A stretch of DNA of 64,000 nucleotides from Comamonas sp. B21-038 (GTDB lineage: Bacteria; Pseudomonadota; Gammaproteobacteria; Burkholderiales; Burkholderiaceae_C): NCBI RefSeq assembly GCF_022387135.1, contig NZ_CP092462.1, forward strand, positions 868,001 through 932,000. Direction: 5' to 3'. The notes under the pieces are model-generated. The model had not been told where the DNA came from, did no database searches, and was given only the letters and a program-made list of their open reading frames with translations. Shown one piece after another: positions 51,440 to 60,334 of the stretch. Position numbers and translations under genes: made by a program. Every line of letters begins with the position of its first letter. Within the stretch, counting starts at the first letter, position 1.

Positions 51440-51770
51440 GCCCAGCCTGCAATGGCCTGGCTGTCCCGCAAAGCAGCAATGCTGTCATCGCCGTAACCCA
51501 GGCTGCGCAGCAGCTCCTGCGTGTGCTGTCCCGGTTGGGGCGGGTCCATGTGCACACCCAGGCGTTTGCCTGCCATGCGCAGCGGCAGCAAGTTGGTGGG
51601 CGCCGTTTGCCCTGCGCTCGCCATCGCTCAGATGCACGGGTGCGAGACCACCGCTGACCAGCAGGTGTGGGTTCTCCAGCCAGCGCTCGTGGGCGGCGAG
51701 TGGGAGGGGGTGTTCGGTGCGGTGGAGTCGTAGGTGTGGTGCATGGCTCAGGAAGGCAGAGGGCATGGGG
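51440..51770 (-). pseudogene. Remnant of a CaiB/BaiF CoA-transferase gene (C-terminal end, frameshifted)
   Basis: The minus strand encodes a recognisable class III CoA-transferase C-terminus, LPLRMAGKRLGVHMDPP then GQHTQELLRSLGYGDDSIAA and LRDSQAI (about 51590-51450). The preceding part, HERWLENPHL to SDGERRANGA, is in another frame; the two join near 51595-51602 by a one-base shift. Nothing of the N-terminal or catalytic part is found upstream, so this is a decayed fragment, not a gene. Confidence 0.72.
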
Positions 51771-52262
51771 CCGGAAGTCCCATTGCAACGAGGGAGTCCG
51801 GGTCATGGCGGAAGAGGGTGAGGCTACCCACCGTGCAGATCAGAGGACGTATGTGGTACGCACCTCATACGCCGGTGACGGGATGAGCATTGCTGTCCCA
51901 TCAGTGCCAAAGACAGAGAGCCATGCGTCGGACCAGCATGGTCGGAGTTGCGCAGGGCAAGGGTGGAACTACACGCCTGATAGAAACTATATACCGGTGC
52001 AGAGGAATGGATTTTATGAAATGTTATGATACAAATCTAACGCCTTGACATTTGTTGATGTGCGTCAAGATTTTTCTGCATCCCGGCTTCACTCTTTGTT
52101 AAACAACGTGAATACAGGGATTCGAATGCGTAATTTTGATAATTGATTAAGTTAATATATTTTTTGTCATTCAAACGATGGAACTCACGCCCTGTGGCTG
52201 CGCAAGCAGGCAGGGCGTTGGCATGTGGGCCTGGGTGTTCCAACAACAACGGGAAAGGTGTG
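51771..52262. promoter_or_regulatory. AT-rich leader upstream of the DUF11-repeat gene
   Basis: GC falls sharply between about 51960 and 52180 (for example TTTTATGAAATGTTATGATAC and TTAAGTTAATATATTTTTTG). I see no gene. AT-rich DNA like this is expected at a promoter and is also typical of H-NS/MvaT-bound foreign DNA. The long stretch before the ATG at 52263 may be an untranslated leader. Confidence 0.5.
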
Positions 52263-55200
52263 ATGGGTTCAGTGAACAGATGGGCGTCCGCTGCTCGATG
52301 GGCGCGCGGCATGGTGGTTCTGGGTGGTCTGGCCGGGTGGGCATCGGCCCATGCCGCCGATGATGTGACCGCCGTTTGGGGCAGTTTCAACAACAACAGC
52401 TGGACGGCCAACACCGGCAATGCGGCCAGCGCGCCAGCGGCCAATGGGCACAACGACTTGCTGGCTTTTACGGCCAACGGTATTCGCTACTCGACAGGCG
52501 TCAACGATGCGGCGCTGGTCGGGGGTTTTCAGCCGGCGGTGTTCCAGGCCTTCACGCCCAACCCCAGCTCGCTGCCGGCCACTGGCGGGCTCAATGCGAT
52601 TGCCCAAAGCGGCAGCTATGACATCTCCAAATCGCGTGCGTCCTATCTTTCAGATGGCGTGCGTGGTCTGGACCTGAGTACTGCGCTGTTCAATATCCCT
52701 GCGACGTCGCTGCGTTTCAGCGCCAGCGTGGGCAACCCCGAATCCACCACCGATGATGTGCCCGATGTGCTGGTGACCCAGGTGGGGCAGCCTTCAACCA
52801 GGACGGACCAGTTTTATTTCATCGATGACACCGGCGCGCTGGTGGGCAACTCCGTCACCATCGCGCTCAACAGTGTGTCGGTCGTCGCGCGGCAGAACTG
52901 GCAGTTCTGGAACCCCAACCACACCAAAGCCAGCGTGGCCGATGGCAGCCGCGATCTGCGCATACGTGCCTACCACTTCTCGGACTTTGGCATCACGCCC
53001 GAGAACATGGCGCGGGTGGCGGGTTTTGTGCAATCGCTCAGCGGCGACTCGGACATTGCCTTCGTGGCGTACAACCAGGAGGCCGTGAGTACCCCGGCTG
53101 CGTTGAGTGTGCAAAAGACCAATGCGCAGGCCACCGTGACTGCAGGCACACGCACGCTCTACACGGTGACGGTCAGCAACGCTGGCGGTACGCTGGCCAG
53201 CGATGTCTCCTGGCTGGACCGGCCACAAGGCCTGCGCGTGCTGGGTATTGCGGTGGCTGCAGTGACTGCTGGCAGCGATGCCGGCGTCTGCAGCAGCACG
53301 GGCTGCACAGGTCTGCGTCTGGCGCCAGGTGCGTCGATCAGCTACCAGGTAGAGGCGGAGGTCACCGGTGGCGTAGGCACCATGGCGTCGAACACTGCCG
53401 TGGTGGAAGGCGCCAACTGCAGCGGCGGCAGCCCCAGCAGTTGCACCAGCACCGATGCGGATCTGATCGTGGCCTCCGACTCGGTGAGTATTGTCAAGAC
53501 CAATGGTGTGGATCGCCTGGCGGTGGCTGCAGAGACCACCTACAGCGTGACGCTGAGCAACAGCGCGGCCAGTGCATTCTCGGGTCTGCGCTGGACCGAT
53601 ACCCCCAGCGGTCTGAGCATCACTGGCATACGTGTCGGCAGTGTGGGTGCCAACAGTGTCGCGGGCACTTGCTCTACGTCGGGCTGTGTGGGCATCACGC
53701 TGGCTGCCGGTCAATCCATCGTCTACCTCGTCAGCGCAAAGGTCAACGCTGGCGTGACCGCGGGTGCATCGGTCAGCAACAAGGCTGTCGTGCAGGGCGG
53801 CACCTGCAGCAGCGAACTGGTGACCGGCTGTGCCAGCACTGACACCGACCTGGTGGTGACAGCGGCCAACCTGCACATCAGCAAAAGCAATGGGGTGGAT
53901 GTGCTGGCGCAGGGTGCGAGCACGGTCTACCAGGTGGTGTTGCGCAATACCGGTGGCAGTGCGGCTGCAGGTCTGCGCTGGGCCGAGAGCCCGGTGGGCT
54001 TGCGGATTGACCGCATCAGCGCAACGGCAGTGGGGGCCAACAGCGAGGCGGGCCTGTGCACCGTCAGTGGTTGCTCGGACATCGCAGTCGCTGCTGGCGA
54101 ATCCATTGTGTATGCGGTGCAGGCGACCGTCACGGGCGAGGTCGGCGCCGACAATGCGCGCAATACGGTGACTCTCACGGGTGCTGCCTGCAGCGGCGGC
54201 AACAGCTGCAGCGCCGAGGACCGTGATGCCATCGTGCTGCCCGCTGCTGTCAGCATCTCCAAGAGCAATGGCGTGGATGCGCTGAGCGAAGGCGCGCGCA
54301 GCACCTACACCGTCACCATCAGCAACAGCGGCGGCATGCCTGCCAACGGCCTGGCATGGCTCGACAGCCCCGAGGGGATGGAGATCGAGGCGATCACGCC
54401 GATGGCGGCTACCGCTCCCAGTGATACCGGCAACTGCAGCCTGCAAGCGCCCGTCGGCTGCAGCGGCATCACGGTTGCCGCCAATGCCCGCATCAGCTAC
54501 CAGGTGCTGGCGCGTGTCATTGCGTTGGTAGAGGGGCGTGCCGATGCGGTGGTCCGCAATACGGCAACGGTGACGGGCGCGAACTGCAGCCCGGCAGCCC
54601 CTTGCACAGCCACCGATACCGACGCTCTGCGCACGCCCGTGCATCTGACCTTGAGCAAGACAGCTGAGGCAACGGTGGAAGTGGGCCATGCGCTGGACTA
54701 CCAGTTCCGCATTGCCAACAGTGGCCAGACGGCGGTTGCAGCCGGGCAAACGCTGACGGTGGCCGAGGCTCTGCCCGAGGGGATGCGCTTGACGGGCGCC
54801 ACACCGGGTGCTGGCGTGGCATCGGTGGTCTGCAATGGGGAGCCCTTGCTGTGCGAGGTGGTGCTGGATGCAGCGCTGGAGCAGGGTGCTGGCGCCGCCT
54901 TTACCCTGCATACGATGGCGCCAGCCGTGGCAGGTGCGATCACCAACCATGCGGCGATGGATCCGCAGGGCAGGCGCGAGCCGCCGGTGCCGGGTGCGGC
55001 CTGTCTGCCTACGGATGGTTGTGCCCAGGCGCGTACCGAGGTGCTGGCTCCCGCGCACATCACCGTGCTCAAAAGCAATGGCGTGGACCAGCTGCCTGAA
55101 GGCGGCACCACGCGCTATGTCGTGACGCTCAGCAACCAGGGCGGCATGCCGGTGCAGCTGCAGTGGGACGATGTGCCCAGCGGCATGGAGGTGACGGACA

Positions 55201-55616
55201 TCCGTGCAATCGACGTGGGCGCGGGCAGCGTGGCCGGCATCTGCAGCGTTACGGGCTGTACCGGGGTTACGCTGGCGGGCGGCGAGTCCATCCACTATGC
55301 AGTGTTGGCCCAAGTGACAGCCGCCGCGCCTGCACGTGTTCGCAACCTGGCCCGCGTGACCGAGGCGGCGCAGTGCAGCCGCGCGGCGCCTTGCAGCAGT
55401 GAGGATGAGGACCTGGTCTACCGCCATGGCATCGATGTGGATCCTCCGACGCCGGATCCAACGCCTGAGCCGACGCCCGATCCTGACCCCAGCCCGTTGC
55501 CCGCGCCGGTTGCGGTGCCCACGCTCACGATGGCGGGGCAGTGGCTGATGTCGCTGCTGCTGGGTGGCGCCGCGGTACTGGGACTGCGTAGAAGGCGCGA
55601 ACGCAGCCGCCGCTGA
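52263..55616 (+). CDS. Large DUF11-repeat surface protein with VPTL-CTERM tail
   Basis: A 1,117-residue secreted protein. The ATG at 52263 begins a signal peptide (MGSVNRWASAARWARGMVVL, cleaved near ASAHA). Residues about 32-275 form a unique N-terminal domain. Six beta-sandwich repeats of about 127 residues start near residues 278, 405, 534, 660, 793 and 930, each opening with a pattern like VSISKSNGVDALSEG and holding a Cys pair (NCSxxx..GCSGI). Residues about 1058-1084 are a Pro/Asp stalk, followed by VPTLTMAGQWLMSLLLGG and a basic tail RRRRERSRR, an IPTL-CTERM-like sorting signal. It is probably a cell-surface stalk or adhesin; binding partner unknown. Confidence 0.88.
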   Translation: MGSVNRWASAARWARGMVVLGGLAGWASAHAADDVTAVWGSFNNNSWTANTGNAASAPAANGHNDLLAFTANGIRYSTGVNDAALVGGFQPAVFQAFTPNPSSLPATGGLNAIAQSGSYDISKSRASYLSDGVRGLDLSTALFNIPATSLRFSASVGNPESTTDDVPDVLVTQVGQPSTRTDQFYFIDDTGALVGNSVTIALNSVSVVARQNWQFWNPNHTKASVADGSRDLRIRAYHFSDFGITPENMARVAGFVQSLSGDSDIAFVAYNQEAVSTPAALSVQKTNAQATVTAGTRTLYTVTVSNAGGTLASDVSWLDRPQGLRVLGIAVAAVTAGSDAGVCSSTGCTGLRLAPGASISYQVEAEVTGGVGTMASNTAVVEGANCSGGSPSSCTSTDADLIVASDSVSIVKTNGVDRLAVAAETTYSVTLSNSAASAFSGLRWTDTPSGLSITGIRVGSVGANSVAGTCSTSGCVGITLAAGQSIVYLVSAKVNAGVTAGASVSNKAVVQGGTCSSELVTGCASTDTDLVVTAANLHISKSNGVDVLAQGASTVYQVVLRNTGGSAAAGLRWAESPVGLRIDRISATAVGANSEAGLCTVSGCSDIAVAAGESIVYAVQATVTGEVGADNARNTVTLTGAACSGGNSCSAEDRDAIVLPAAVSISKSNGVDALSEGARSTYTVTISNSGGMPANGLAWLDSPEGMEIEAITPMAATAPSDTGNCSLQAPVGCSGITVAANARISYQVLARVIALVEGRADAVVRNTATVTGANCSPAAPCTATDTDALRTPVHLTLSKTAEATVEVGHALDYQFRIANSGQTAVAAGQTLTVAEALPEGMRLTGATPGAGVASVVCNGEPLLCEVVLDAALEQGAGAAFTLHTMAPAVAGAITNHAAMDPQGRREPPVPGAACLPTDGCAQARTEVLAPAHITVLKSNGVDQLPEGGTTRYVVTLSNQGGMPVQLQWDDVPSGMEVTDIRAIDVGAGSVAGICSVTGCTGVTLAGGESIHYAVLAQVTAAAPARVRNLARVTEAAQCSRAAPCSSEDEDLVYRHGIDVDPPTPDPTPEPTPDPDPSPLPAPVAVPTLTMAGQWLMSLLLGGAAVLGLRRRRERSRR

Positions 55617-55631
55617 GCGCTGCGCACCCAC

Positions 55632-55671
55632 AAAAAAACCACTGCAGCGCGATGCCGCAGTGGTTTTTTAT
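55632..55671. terminator. Bidirectional terminator between the DUF11 gene and yqeY
   Basis: AAAAAACCACTGC / GCAGTGGTTTTTT with an eleven-base loop. A and T runs flank both sides, so it works for both convergent genes. Confidence 0.88.
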
Positions 55672-55723
55672 CGCGGCCCCCCGCAGCGGGCGCCCGGAAT
55701 GGGGACCCGTGCGATCGATCCGA

Positions 55724-56170
55724 TCAGGGGGCCAAGGCGGCCTTCACGGCGGCAGACACCAGGCCCATGTCCGCCTTGCCTGCCAACTGGGTCTTGACCG
55801 CACCCATGACCTTGCCCATATCGCCAGGGCCCGAGGCACCGAGTTCGGCCACGATGGCCTTGACGGCGGCCGTCACCTCTTCGGCGGACAGGCGCTCTGG
55901 CAGGTAGCCCTTGATGACCTCGATTTCCGACTTTTCCTTGTCGGCCAGGTCCTGGCGGCCTGCGCCTTCAAAGGCGGCGATGCTGTCCTTGCGCTGCTTG
56001 ATCATCTTGTCGACGATGGCGATCACCATCGCGTCGTCGAGCTCGACGCGCTCATCGACTTCCTTCTGCTTCATCGCAGCTTGCAGCAAGCGGATGGTGC
56101 CCAGGCGTTCCGTGTCCTTGGCGCGCATCGCGTTCTTCATGTCTTCGGTGATTTGTGCTTTCAAGCTCAT
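55724..56170 (-). CDS. GatB/YqeY domain protein
   Basis: A 148-residue YqeY-like protein from the ATG at 56170 (MSLKAQITEDMKNAMR) after GGAGCATGTT. It resembles the tail domain of the GatB amidotransferase subunit that contacts tRNA. DKMIKQRKDSIAAFEGAGRQDL and VMGAVKTQLAGKADMGLVSA are typical. It lies after rpsU on the same strand with a terminator between. Confidence 0.93.
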   Translation of the reverse strand: MSLKAQITEDMKNAMRAKDTERLGTIRLLQAAMKQKEVDERVELDDAMVIAIVDKMIKQRKDSIAAFEGAGRQDLADKEKSEIEVIKGYLPERLSAEEVTAAVKAIVAELGASGPGDMGKVMGAVKTQLAGKADMGLVSAAVKAALAP

Positions 56171-56240
56171 AACATGCTCCTGTTGGCAGGCCGTCCAAGC
56201 AAGCAGCGGTCTGCCTGAAAAAATCTGGCGATGGCCAGAA

Positions 56241-56276
56241 AACAAAAAACCCGCGCCTGGCGTCCCGAGCGCGGGT
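56241..56276 (-). terminator. Terminator after rpsU
   Basis: On the minus strand ACCCGCGC / GCGCGGGT encloses a twelve-base loop and is followed by TTTTTTGTTTT. It would limit read-through from rpsU into yqeY. Confidence 0.85.
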
Positions 56277-56322
56277 GGTGTCACAGCCTGGGCAATGTGC
56301 GTCAGGCCTGTGAGAGCTGCGA

Positions 56323-56535
56323 TCAGTACAGCTTCTTGGGCAGTTGCATGCTGCGAACGCGCTTGTAGTGGCGCTTCACGGCAGCGGCCTTCTTGCGCTT
56401 ACGCTCAGCGGTAGGCTTTTCGTAGAATTCGCGAGCGCGCAGGTCGGTCAGCAGGCCCAGCTTTTCGATGGTGCGCTTGAAGCGGCGCAGCGCAACGTCA
56501 AAGGGTTCGTTTTCTTTTACACGGATAGTCGTCAT
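56323..56535 (-). CDS. rpsU: 30S ribosomal protein S21
   Basis: Small basic ribosomal protein of 70 residues needed for translation initiation. [20 protein letters not shown] and the Lys/Arg-rich C-terminal part ([17 protein letters not shown]) are standard. The gene has its own strong sigma70 promoter about 130 bases upstream. Confidence 0.98.
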
Positions 56536-56664
56536 TAGCTAATGTTTCCATTGGTGCCAACAGCGGGTTTTGGGGAAGATCGGGCCCCAAAGCCTTGAAT
56601 GGCGGTTTTGCCCTGTCATATTGACTAGTATTGGCAGACAGGGCTTTGCCAGCAAAGAGGTGGG

Positions 56665-56693
56665 ATTATAACCAGTTTTTTATCCAACGGCAA
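56665..56693 (-). promoter_or_regulatory. Sigma70 promoter of rpsU
   Basis: Minus strand: -35 TTGCCG (56688-56693), 17-base spacer, perfect -10 TATAAT (56665-56670). Transcription would start near 56658 and give a leader of roughly 120 bases. The leader carries an inverted repeat GCCCTGTC / GACAGGGC (56610-56617 and 56637-56644). Confidence 0.82.
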
Positions 56694-56764
56694 TAGGGAT
56701 GCCGGCCGGGAGCGCGGGGCCAGCGCCTGAACTGTTGTTTCAATGCGCCTTTGTGCGCGGTCCG

Positions 56765-58012
56765 TTACTGACCGTCTGCCATGCCCGCTGCGCAGGCCGC
56801 CGCGCTGGCCCAGGCCCACTGAAAGTTGTAGCCACCCAGCCAGCCGGTGATGTCCACCACCTCGCCAATGCAGTAGAGACCCGGCACTTTCTTGGCTTCC
56901 ATCGTCTGCTGAGACAGCTCCTTGGTGTCCACACCGCCGACAGTGACCTCGGCTTTTTTATAGCCTTCGGTGCCGGTGGGGGTCAGCTCCCAGCGCGTCA
57001 GGCGCTCGGCCAAGCGCAGCAAGGCCTTGTCGCTGGCCTCGGCAATCGGGCGCTGCCAATCGGCATCCTGCGCCACCCAGGCATCGGCCAGGCGAGAGGG
57101 CACGAGGCCGGCCAGCTCATTGGCGATCAGTTTGCGTGAGCGCTGCTTGGCCGCCAGCAGGTGCGCGGCCACATCCACCTCGGGCACCAAGTTGATGTCG
57201 ATGGACGTGCCTGGTGTCCAGTAGCTGGAGATCTGCAGGATCGCCGGCCCGGACAGACCCCGGTGCGTGAACAGCAGGTCTTCGTTGAAAGTCATGCGGG
57301 TTTTCTTGCTGCCAGTGCCGATCACCACCGGCAAGGCCAGGCCCGCCAGCTGTGCATAGGGTGCCCAGGCACTGCCATCAAAAGTCATCGGCACCAGGCC
57401 CGGCACACGCGGCACCAGCGCCAGCCCAAACTGCTGGGCCAGGCGGTAGCCCAGGTCGGTGGCGCCAATCTTGGGGATGGACAGGCCGCCGGTGGCGATC
57501 ACCAGGTGGCGGCAGTGCACTGTGCCCTGGGCGGTGCTGACCTGGAAACGCTGGCCATGGGCATCGGTATCGAGTGCCGCGACAGCGCTGACGGCGCAGG
57601 GTTGCCAGTGGGTGACCTGGCCGGCGCGGCACTCGGCCATCAGCATCGCGATGATGTCTTCAGCGGAGTGGTCGGCAAACAGCTGGCCCTTGTGCTTTTC
57701 GTGGTAGGCGATGCCGTGCCTGTCGACCAGCGCCACAAAATCGGCCGGCCCAAAGCGCGACAGCGCCGAGCGGCAGAACTGCGGGTTCTGCCCGACAAAA
57801 TGCTTGTGCGGCTGGCGCACATCCAGATCGCGGTTGGTGAAGTTGCTGCGCCCGCCGCCCGAGATGCGAATCTTTTCTGCCACCTTGGCTGCATGGTCGA
57901 TCAGCAGGACCTTGAGCCCGCGCTGCCCGGCCTGCGCCGCACAAAACAGGCCGGCTGCGCCTGCGCCAAGGATGACGGTATCAAACCGGTGGGTGGGAGC
58001 GGGAGAAGACAT
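56765..58012 (-). CDS. HI0933/YhiN-family FAD-dependent oxidoreductase
   Basis: Flavoprotein of 415 residues. The N-terminal dinucleotide-binding fold VILGAGAAGLFCAAQAGQRG and the family-specific ISGGGRSNFTNRD loop are present; VTVGGVDTKELSQQTMEAKK and LYCIGEVVDITGWLGGYNFQ near the C-terminus complete the FAD site. The biological substrate is unknown for the family. It starts a minus-strand unit between rpsU and the DUF3626 gene. Confidence 0.92.
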   Translation of the reverse strand: MSSPAPTHRFDTVILGAGAAGLFCAAQAGQRGLKVLLIDHAAKVAEKIRISGGGRSNFTNRDLDVRQPHKHFVGQNPQFCRSALSRFGPADFVALVDRHGIAYHEKHKGQLFADHSAEDIIAMLMAECRAGQVTHWQPCAVSAVAALDTDAHGQRFQVSTAQGTVHCRHLVIATGGLSIPKIGATDLGYRLAQQFGLALVPRVPGLVPMTFDGSAWAPYAQLAGLALPVVIGTGSKKTRMTFNEDLLFTHRGLSGPAILQISSYWTPGTSIDINLVPEVDVAAHLLAAKQRSRKLIANELAGLVPSRLADAWVAQDADWQRPIAEASDKALLRLAERLTRWELTPTGTEGYKKAEVTVGGVDTKELSQQTMEAKKVPGLYCIGEVVDITGWLGGYNFQWAWASAAACAAGMADGQ

Positions 58013-58070
58013 GCGGATCCGGGTGATGGGCGGGCAGCGCGTGGCGTGCCTGCGCCGGCAAAAGCAGCGA

Positions 58071-58973
58071 TTATCGGTGATGCGGCTCGCCGACGCAGTG
58101 CCGGCCCAGGTGGGCGATGCAATGCCAGGCCTTTTTCAGCAGCGGTGCCGGGTAGCGGTGGCAGGCCTGGGCCTGGCCCAGATCAGCTGGCGTGAGCCCG
58201 CCGGGCGCCAGCTGCAGCATATGGGCCAGCACCTCGGCCACCTCGGCGCCCCGGTACTGGCTGGCCTGCGCCAACTGGTTCTCCTGCAAGCGGTAACCGG
58301 GGTGAAAGCGCAAGGGCCAACCGGAGTTCTGTGCGGTCTGCGCAAGCGGGGTATCGCGGTAGCAAGGGTCCAGCCAGAGGGCAGCCACGTCGCGCGCCAG
58401 GAGCAGGCCGCCATGCACTTGCGCTTCCACATAGTGGTCCAGCGGGTCGGCCAGTTGCAGGCATTGCAGCTGCTGCCAATCCATCTGCTGCCACAGGCCC
58501 ACATGGCGGGGCTGCCAGTAGCTGTCGGGGTCGCAAAAGCTGCTGCGTGCCGTGGCAGAGCTGTGCAACTGCAGATACGCCGATCCAAAGCGGGGTGCGG
58601 CGCCATAACCTTGGTGGCTCGGATACCCCAAAGGCTCCAGATCCACCGCGCCGTACACGGGCCGCTCAGCAGGGGCGGCCTGGTTGTAAGCCCCCGCAAA
58701 CCACTGGTTCTCCCACTGCCAGCGTTCGCCCTGGGGATGCGGGCTGTAGCTGCCATTGCTGCTGCCGCTTTCAAACTGCGACTGGTAGCGGCCCTGCTGG
58801 CACAGCAGCGCCAGCAGCGGCTGGTCTTGCGCTGTCCAGTCGGGATGAAAGTGCACATGGATCGATGCGGGTGCAGGCGCGAGCTCGCGCACCGGCCCGC
58901 CTCGGCTCTGTACGGCCTGCAGCGCTTGCTGCTGGGCGTTGGTCAACATGGGCGCGGGGCTTGGCATGGGCAT
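58071..58973 (-). CDS. DUF3626 family protein
   Basis: A protein of about 300 residues of unknown function. SIHVHFHPDW, GRYQSQFESGSSNGSYSPHP, ENQWFAGAYNQAAPAERPVY and PRFGSAYLQLHSS match the DUF3626 pattern, in which conserved His, Arg and Asn residues suggest an enzyme-like pocket. The start is uncertain: ATGs at 58973, 58967 and 58949 are all possible and the frame extends to 59198. It may be co-transcribed with the flavoprotein gene 58 bases downstream. Confidence 0.8.
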   Translation of the reverse strand: MPMPSPAPMLTNAQQQALQAVQSRGGPVRELAPAPASIHVHFHPDWTAQDQPLLALLCQQGRYQSQFESGSSNGSYSPHPQGERWQWENQWFAGAYNQAAPAERPVYGAVDLEPLGYPSHQGYGAAPRFGSAYLQLHSSATARSSFCDPDSYWQPRHVGLWQQMDWQQLQCLQLADPLDHYVEAQVHGGLLLARDVAALWLDPCYRDTPLAQTAQNSGWPLRFHPGYRLQENQLAQASQYRGAEVAEVLAHMLQLAPGGLTPADLGQAQACHRYPAPLLKKAWHCIAHLGRHCVGEPHHR

Positions 58974-59127
58974 GGCAGGTTCGCTAGGGATTGCGCAGAA
59001 TGCAGTGGATGGATCGTAGCCGGTTCTGCGCTGCATGCATGCCCTGGCTGCCATGGGGTCGGATGGCGCCGGGCCTTGTGTTGCTGGCCGACAATCAGTG
59101 CTTGTTCCCCACTCTTGAGGAGTTTGC

Positions 59128-59793
59128 ATGTCGTTTTGCCAGGGCTTGTGGCAAGCCAACCAGGCGCTGTACCAGCGCACCTTGGACCATCCCTTCAACC
59201 GCGAACTGGCGGCTGGCAGTTTGTCGGTCGAGCGTTTTCGCCATTACATGATTCAGGACGCGCACTACCTGGTGGCCTATGGCCGTGCGCTGGCGGTGGC
59301 TGCAGCCAAGGCCGACCATGCCGATGGCGTGGTGCAGTTTGCAAATGCGGCGAACGAGGCCGTGGTCGAGGAACGCAAGCTGCACGATGGCTTCATGCGC
59401 GACTTTGGCATCAGCGCCCAGGACTTTGCCGCCACGCCACTGACGCCCGCTTGCCACCACTACACCAGCTTTCTGCTGGCCAACAGCTGGGCGGAAAGCT
59501 ACCCGGTGGCGCTGGCTGGCCTGTTGCCCTGCTTTTGGATCTATGCCGAAGTGGGGCGAGATATCCATGCCCGCTCGCAGCCCGGCAATCCCTACCAGGC
59601 CTGGGTGGATACCTATGCCAGCGAGGAGTTTCATGCTGCGGTGCGCGCTGTCATTGCCACCATCGACCGGCTGGCCGAAGGCGCTGACACTGCTACCCGC
59701 ACGCGGATGGCCGAGGCCTACCGCTACAGCGCCGAGTTGGAATGGATGTTCTGGGACAGTGCCTACCAATTGGGCAGCTGGCCGACGCGCTGA
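59128..59793 (+). CDS. tenA: Thiaminase II / TenA family aminopyrimidine aminohydrolase
   Basis: Salvages the thiamine pyrimidine by hydrolysing aminomethyl-pyrimidines to HMP. The 221-residue protein starts at the ATG at 59128 after GAGGAG. Family features are FRHYMIQDAHYLVAYGRAL, TPACHHYTSFLL and LLPCFWIYAEVGRDI, where the Cys is the expected nucleophile. It is unlinked to thiC (24.6 kb) and no TPP riboswitch is seen before it. Confidence 0.92.
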   Translation: MSFCQGLWQANQALYQRTLDHPFNRELAAGSLSVERFRHYMIQDAHYLVAYGRALAVAAAKADHADGVVQFANAANEAVVEERKLHDGFMRDFGISAQDFAATPLTPACHHYTSFLLANSWAESYPVALAGLLPCFWIYAEVGRDIHARSQPGNPYQAWVDTYASEEFHAAVRAVIATIDRLAEGADTATRTRMAEAYRYSAELEWMFWDSAYQLGSWPTR

Positions 59794-60000
59794 ACTGCAA
59801 CGCTTGTAAACACCGGGCATTGCGGTCGTAAAGTTATGCAATGTGCCTGTGCAGCGCGATAGGCTGGCGGTATTCGCCTACAGGCGCTTTCGAAAAACGG
59901 TCTTACGCTTCGTGGCATTCATTTACCAGATGCGCCAAGCGCAGACCCCGAGCAAGCCCGAGGCCTACACGCACGTATCGCAACCATGCAAGGAGTTGCC

Positions 60001-60233
60001 ATGTTGTCTACCAATACCACCCACACCGCTTACCACGCTCCCGTGTTTGAACCTACGGTCGATGAGTTGGCTGTTCTGAAAAGCTCGAACTGGGAGAAAG
60101 GATTTCGCTGGAGGATGCTGCTCATGCGCATGTCTCCAAGCGCCTGCTGGAGCGTGGCATGGTGGTGGAGCGCGACGGCTACATGACCATTACTGCGCAA
60201 GGCCTGCAGCAGATCAAGCGCGACGACGCCTGA
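60001..60233 (+). pseudogene. Small winged-helix-like gene broken by one frameshift
   Basis: The ATG at 60001 has an AAGGAG ribosome-binding site and opens MLSTNTTHTAYHAPVFEPTV then DELAVLKSSNWEKG. After about 60100 the sense moves to another frame: SLEDAAHAHVSKRLLERG, MVVERDGYMTITAQGLQQIK and RDDA then stop. One missing base near 60100-60104 would rejoin them as a protein of about 77 residues whose C-terminal half looks like a winged helix. It could be a true mutation or a sequencing error. No slippery heptamer in frame was seen. Confidence 0.6.
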
Positions 60234-60262
60234 AACCCGGCCCGCGTTTGACCACCGCACCC

Positions 60263-60291
60263 AGGCAGCCCCAGCAGGCTGCCTTTTTTTT
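60263..60291 (+). terminator. Intrinsic terminator after the small gene
   Basis: AGGCAGCC / GGCTGCCT with a six-base loop followed by eight T residues. Its quality suggests that the small frameshifted gene upstream is, or was, a real transcript. Confidence 0.85.
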
Positions 60292-60334
60292 CATCATGGA
60301 TCACTTTGTGCCATGGTTTCAATAGCTTGGAGTG

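Noticed and set aside
51667..52029. 120-codon open frame upstream of the DUF11 gene
   Set aside because: It overlaps the CoA-transferase remnant on the other strand, looks unlike any protein and lacks a good start signal.
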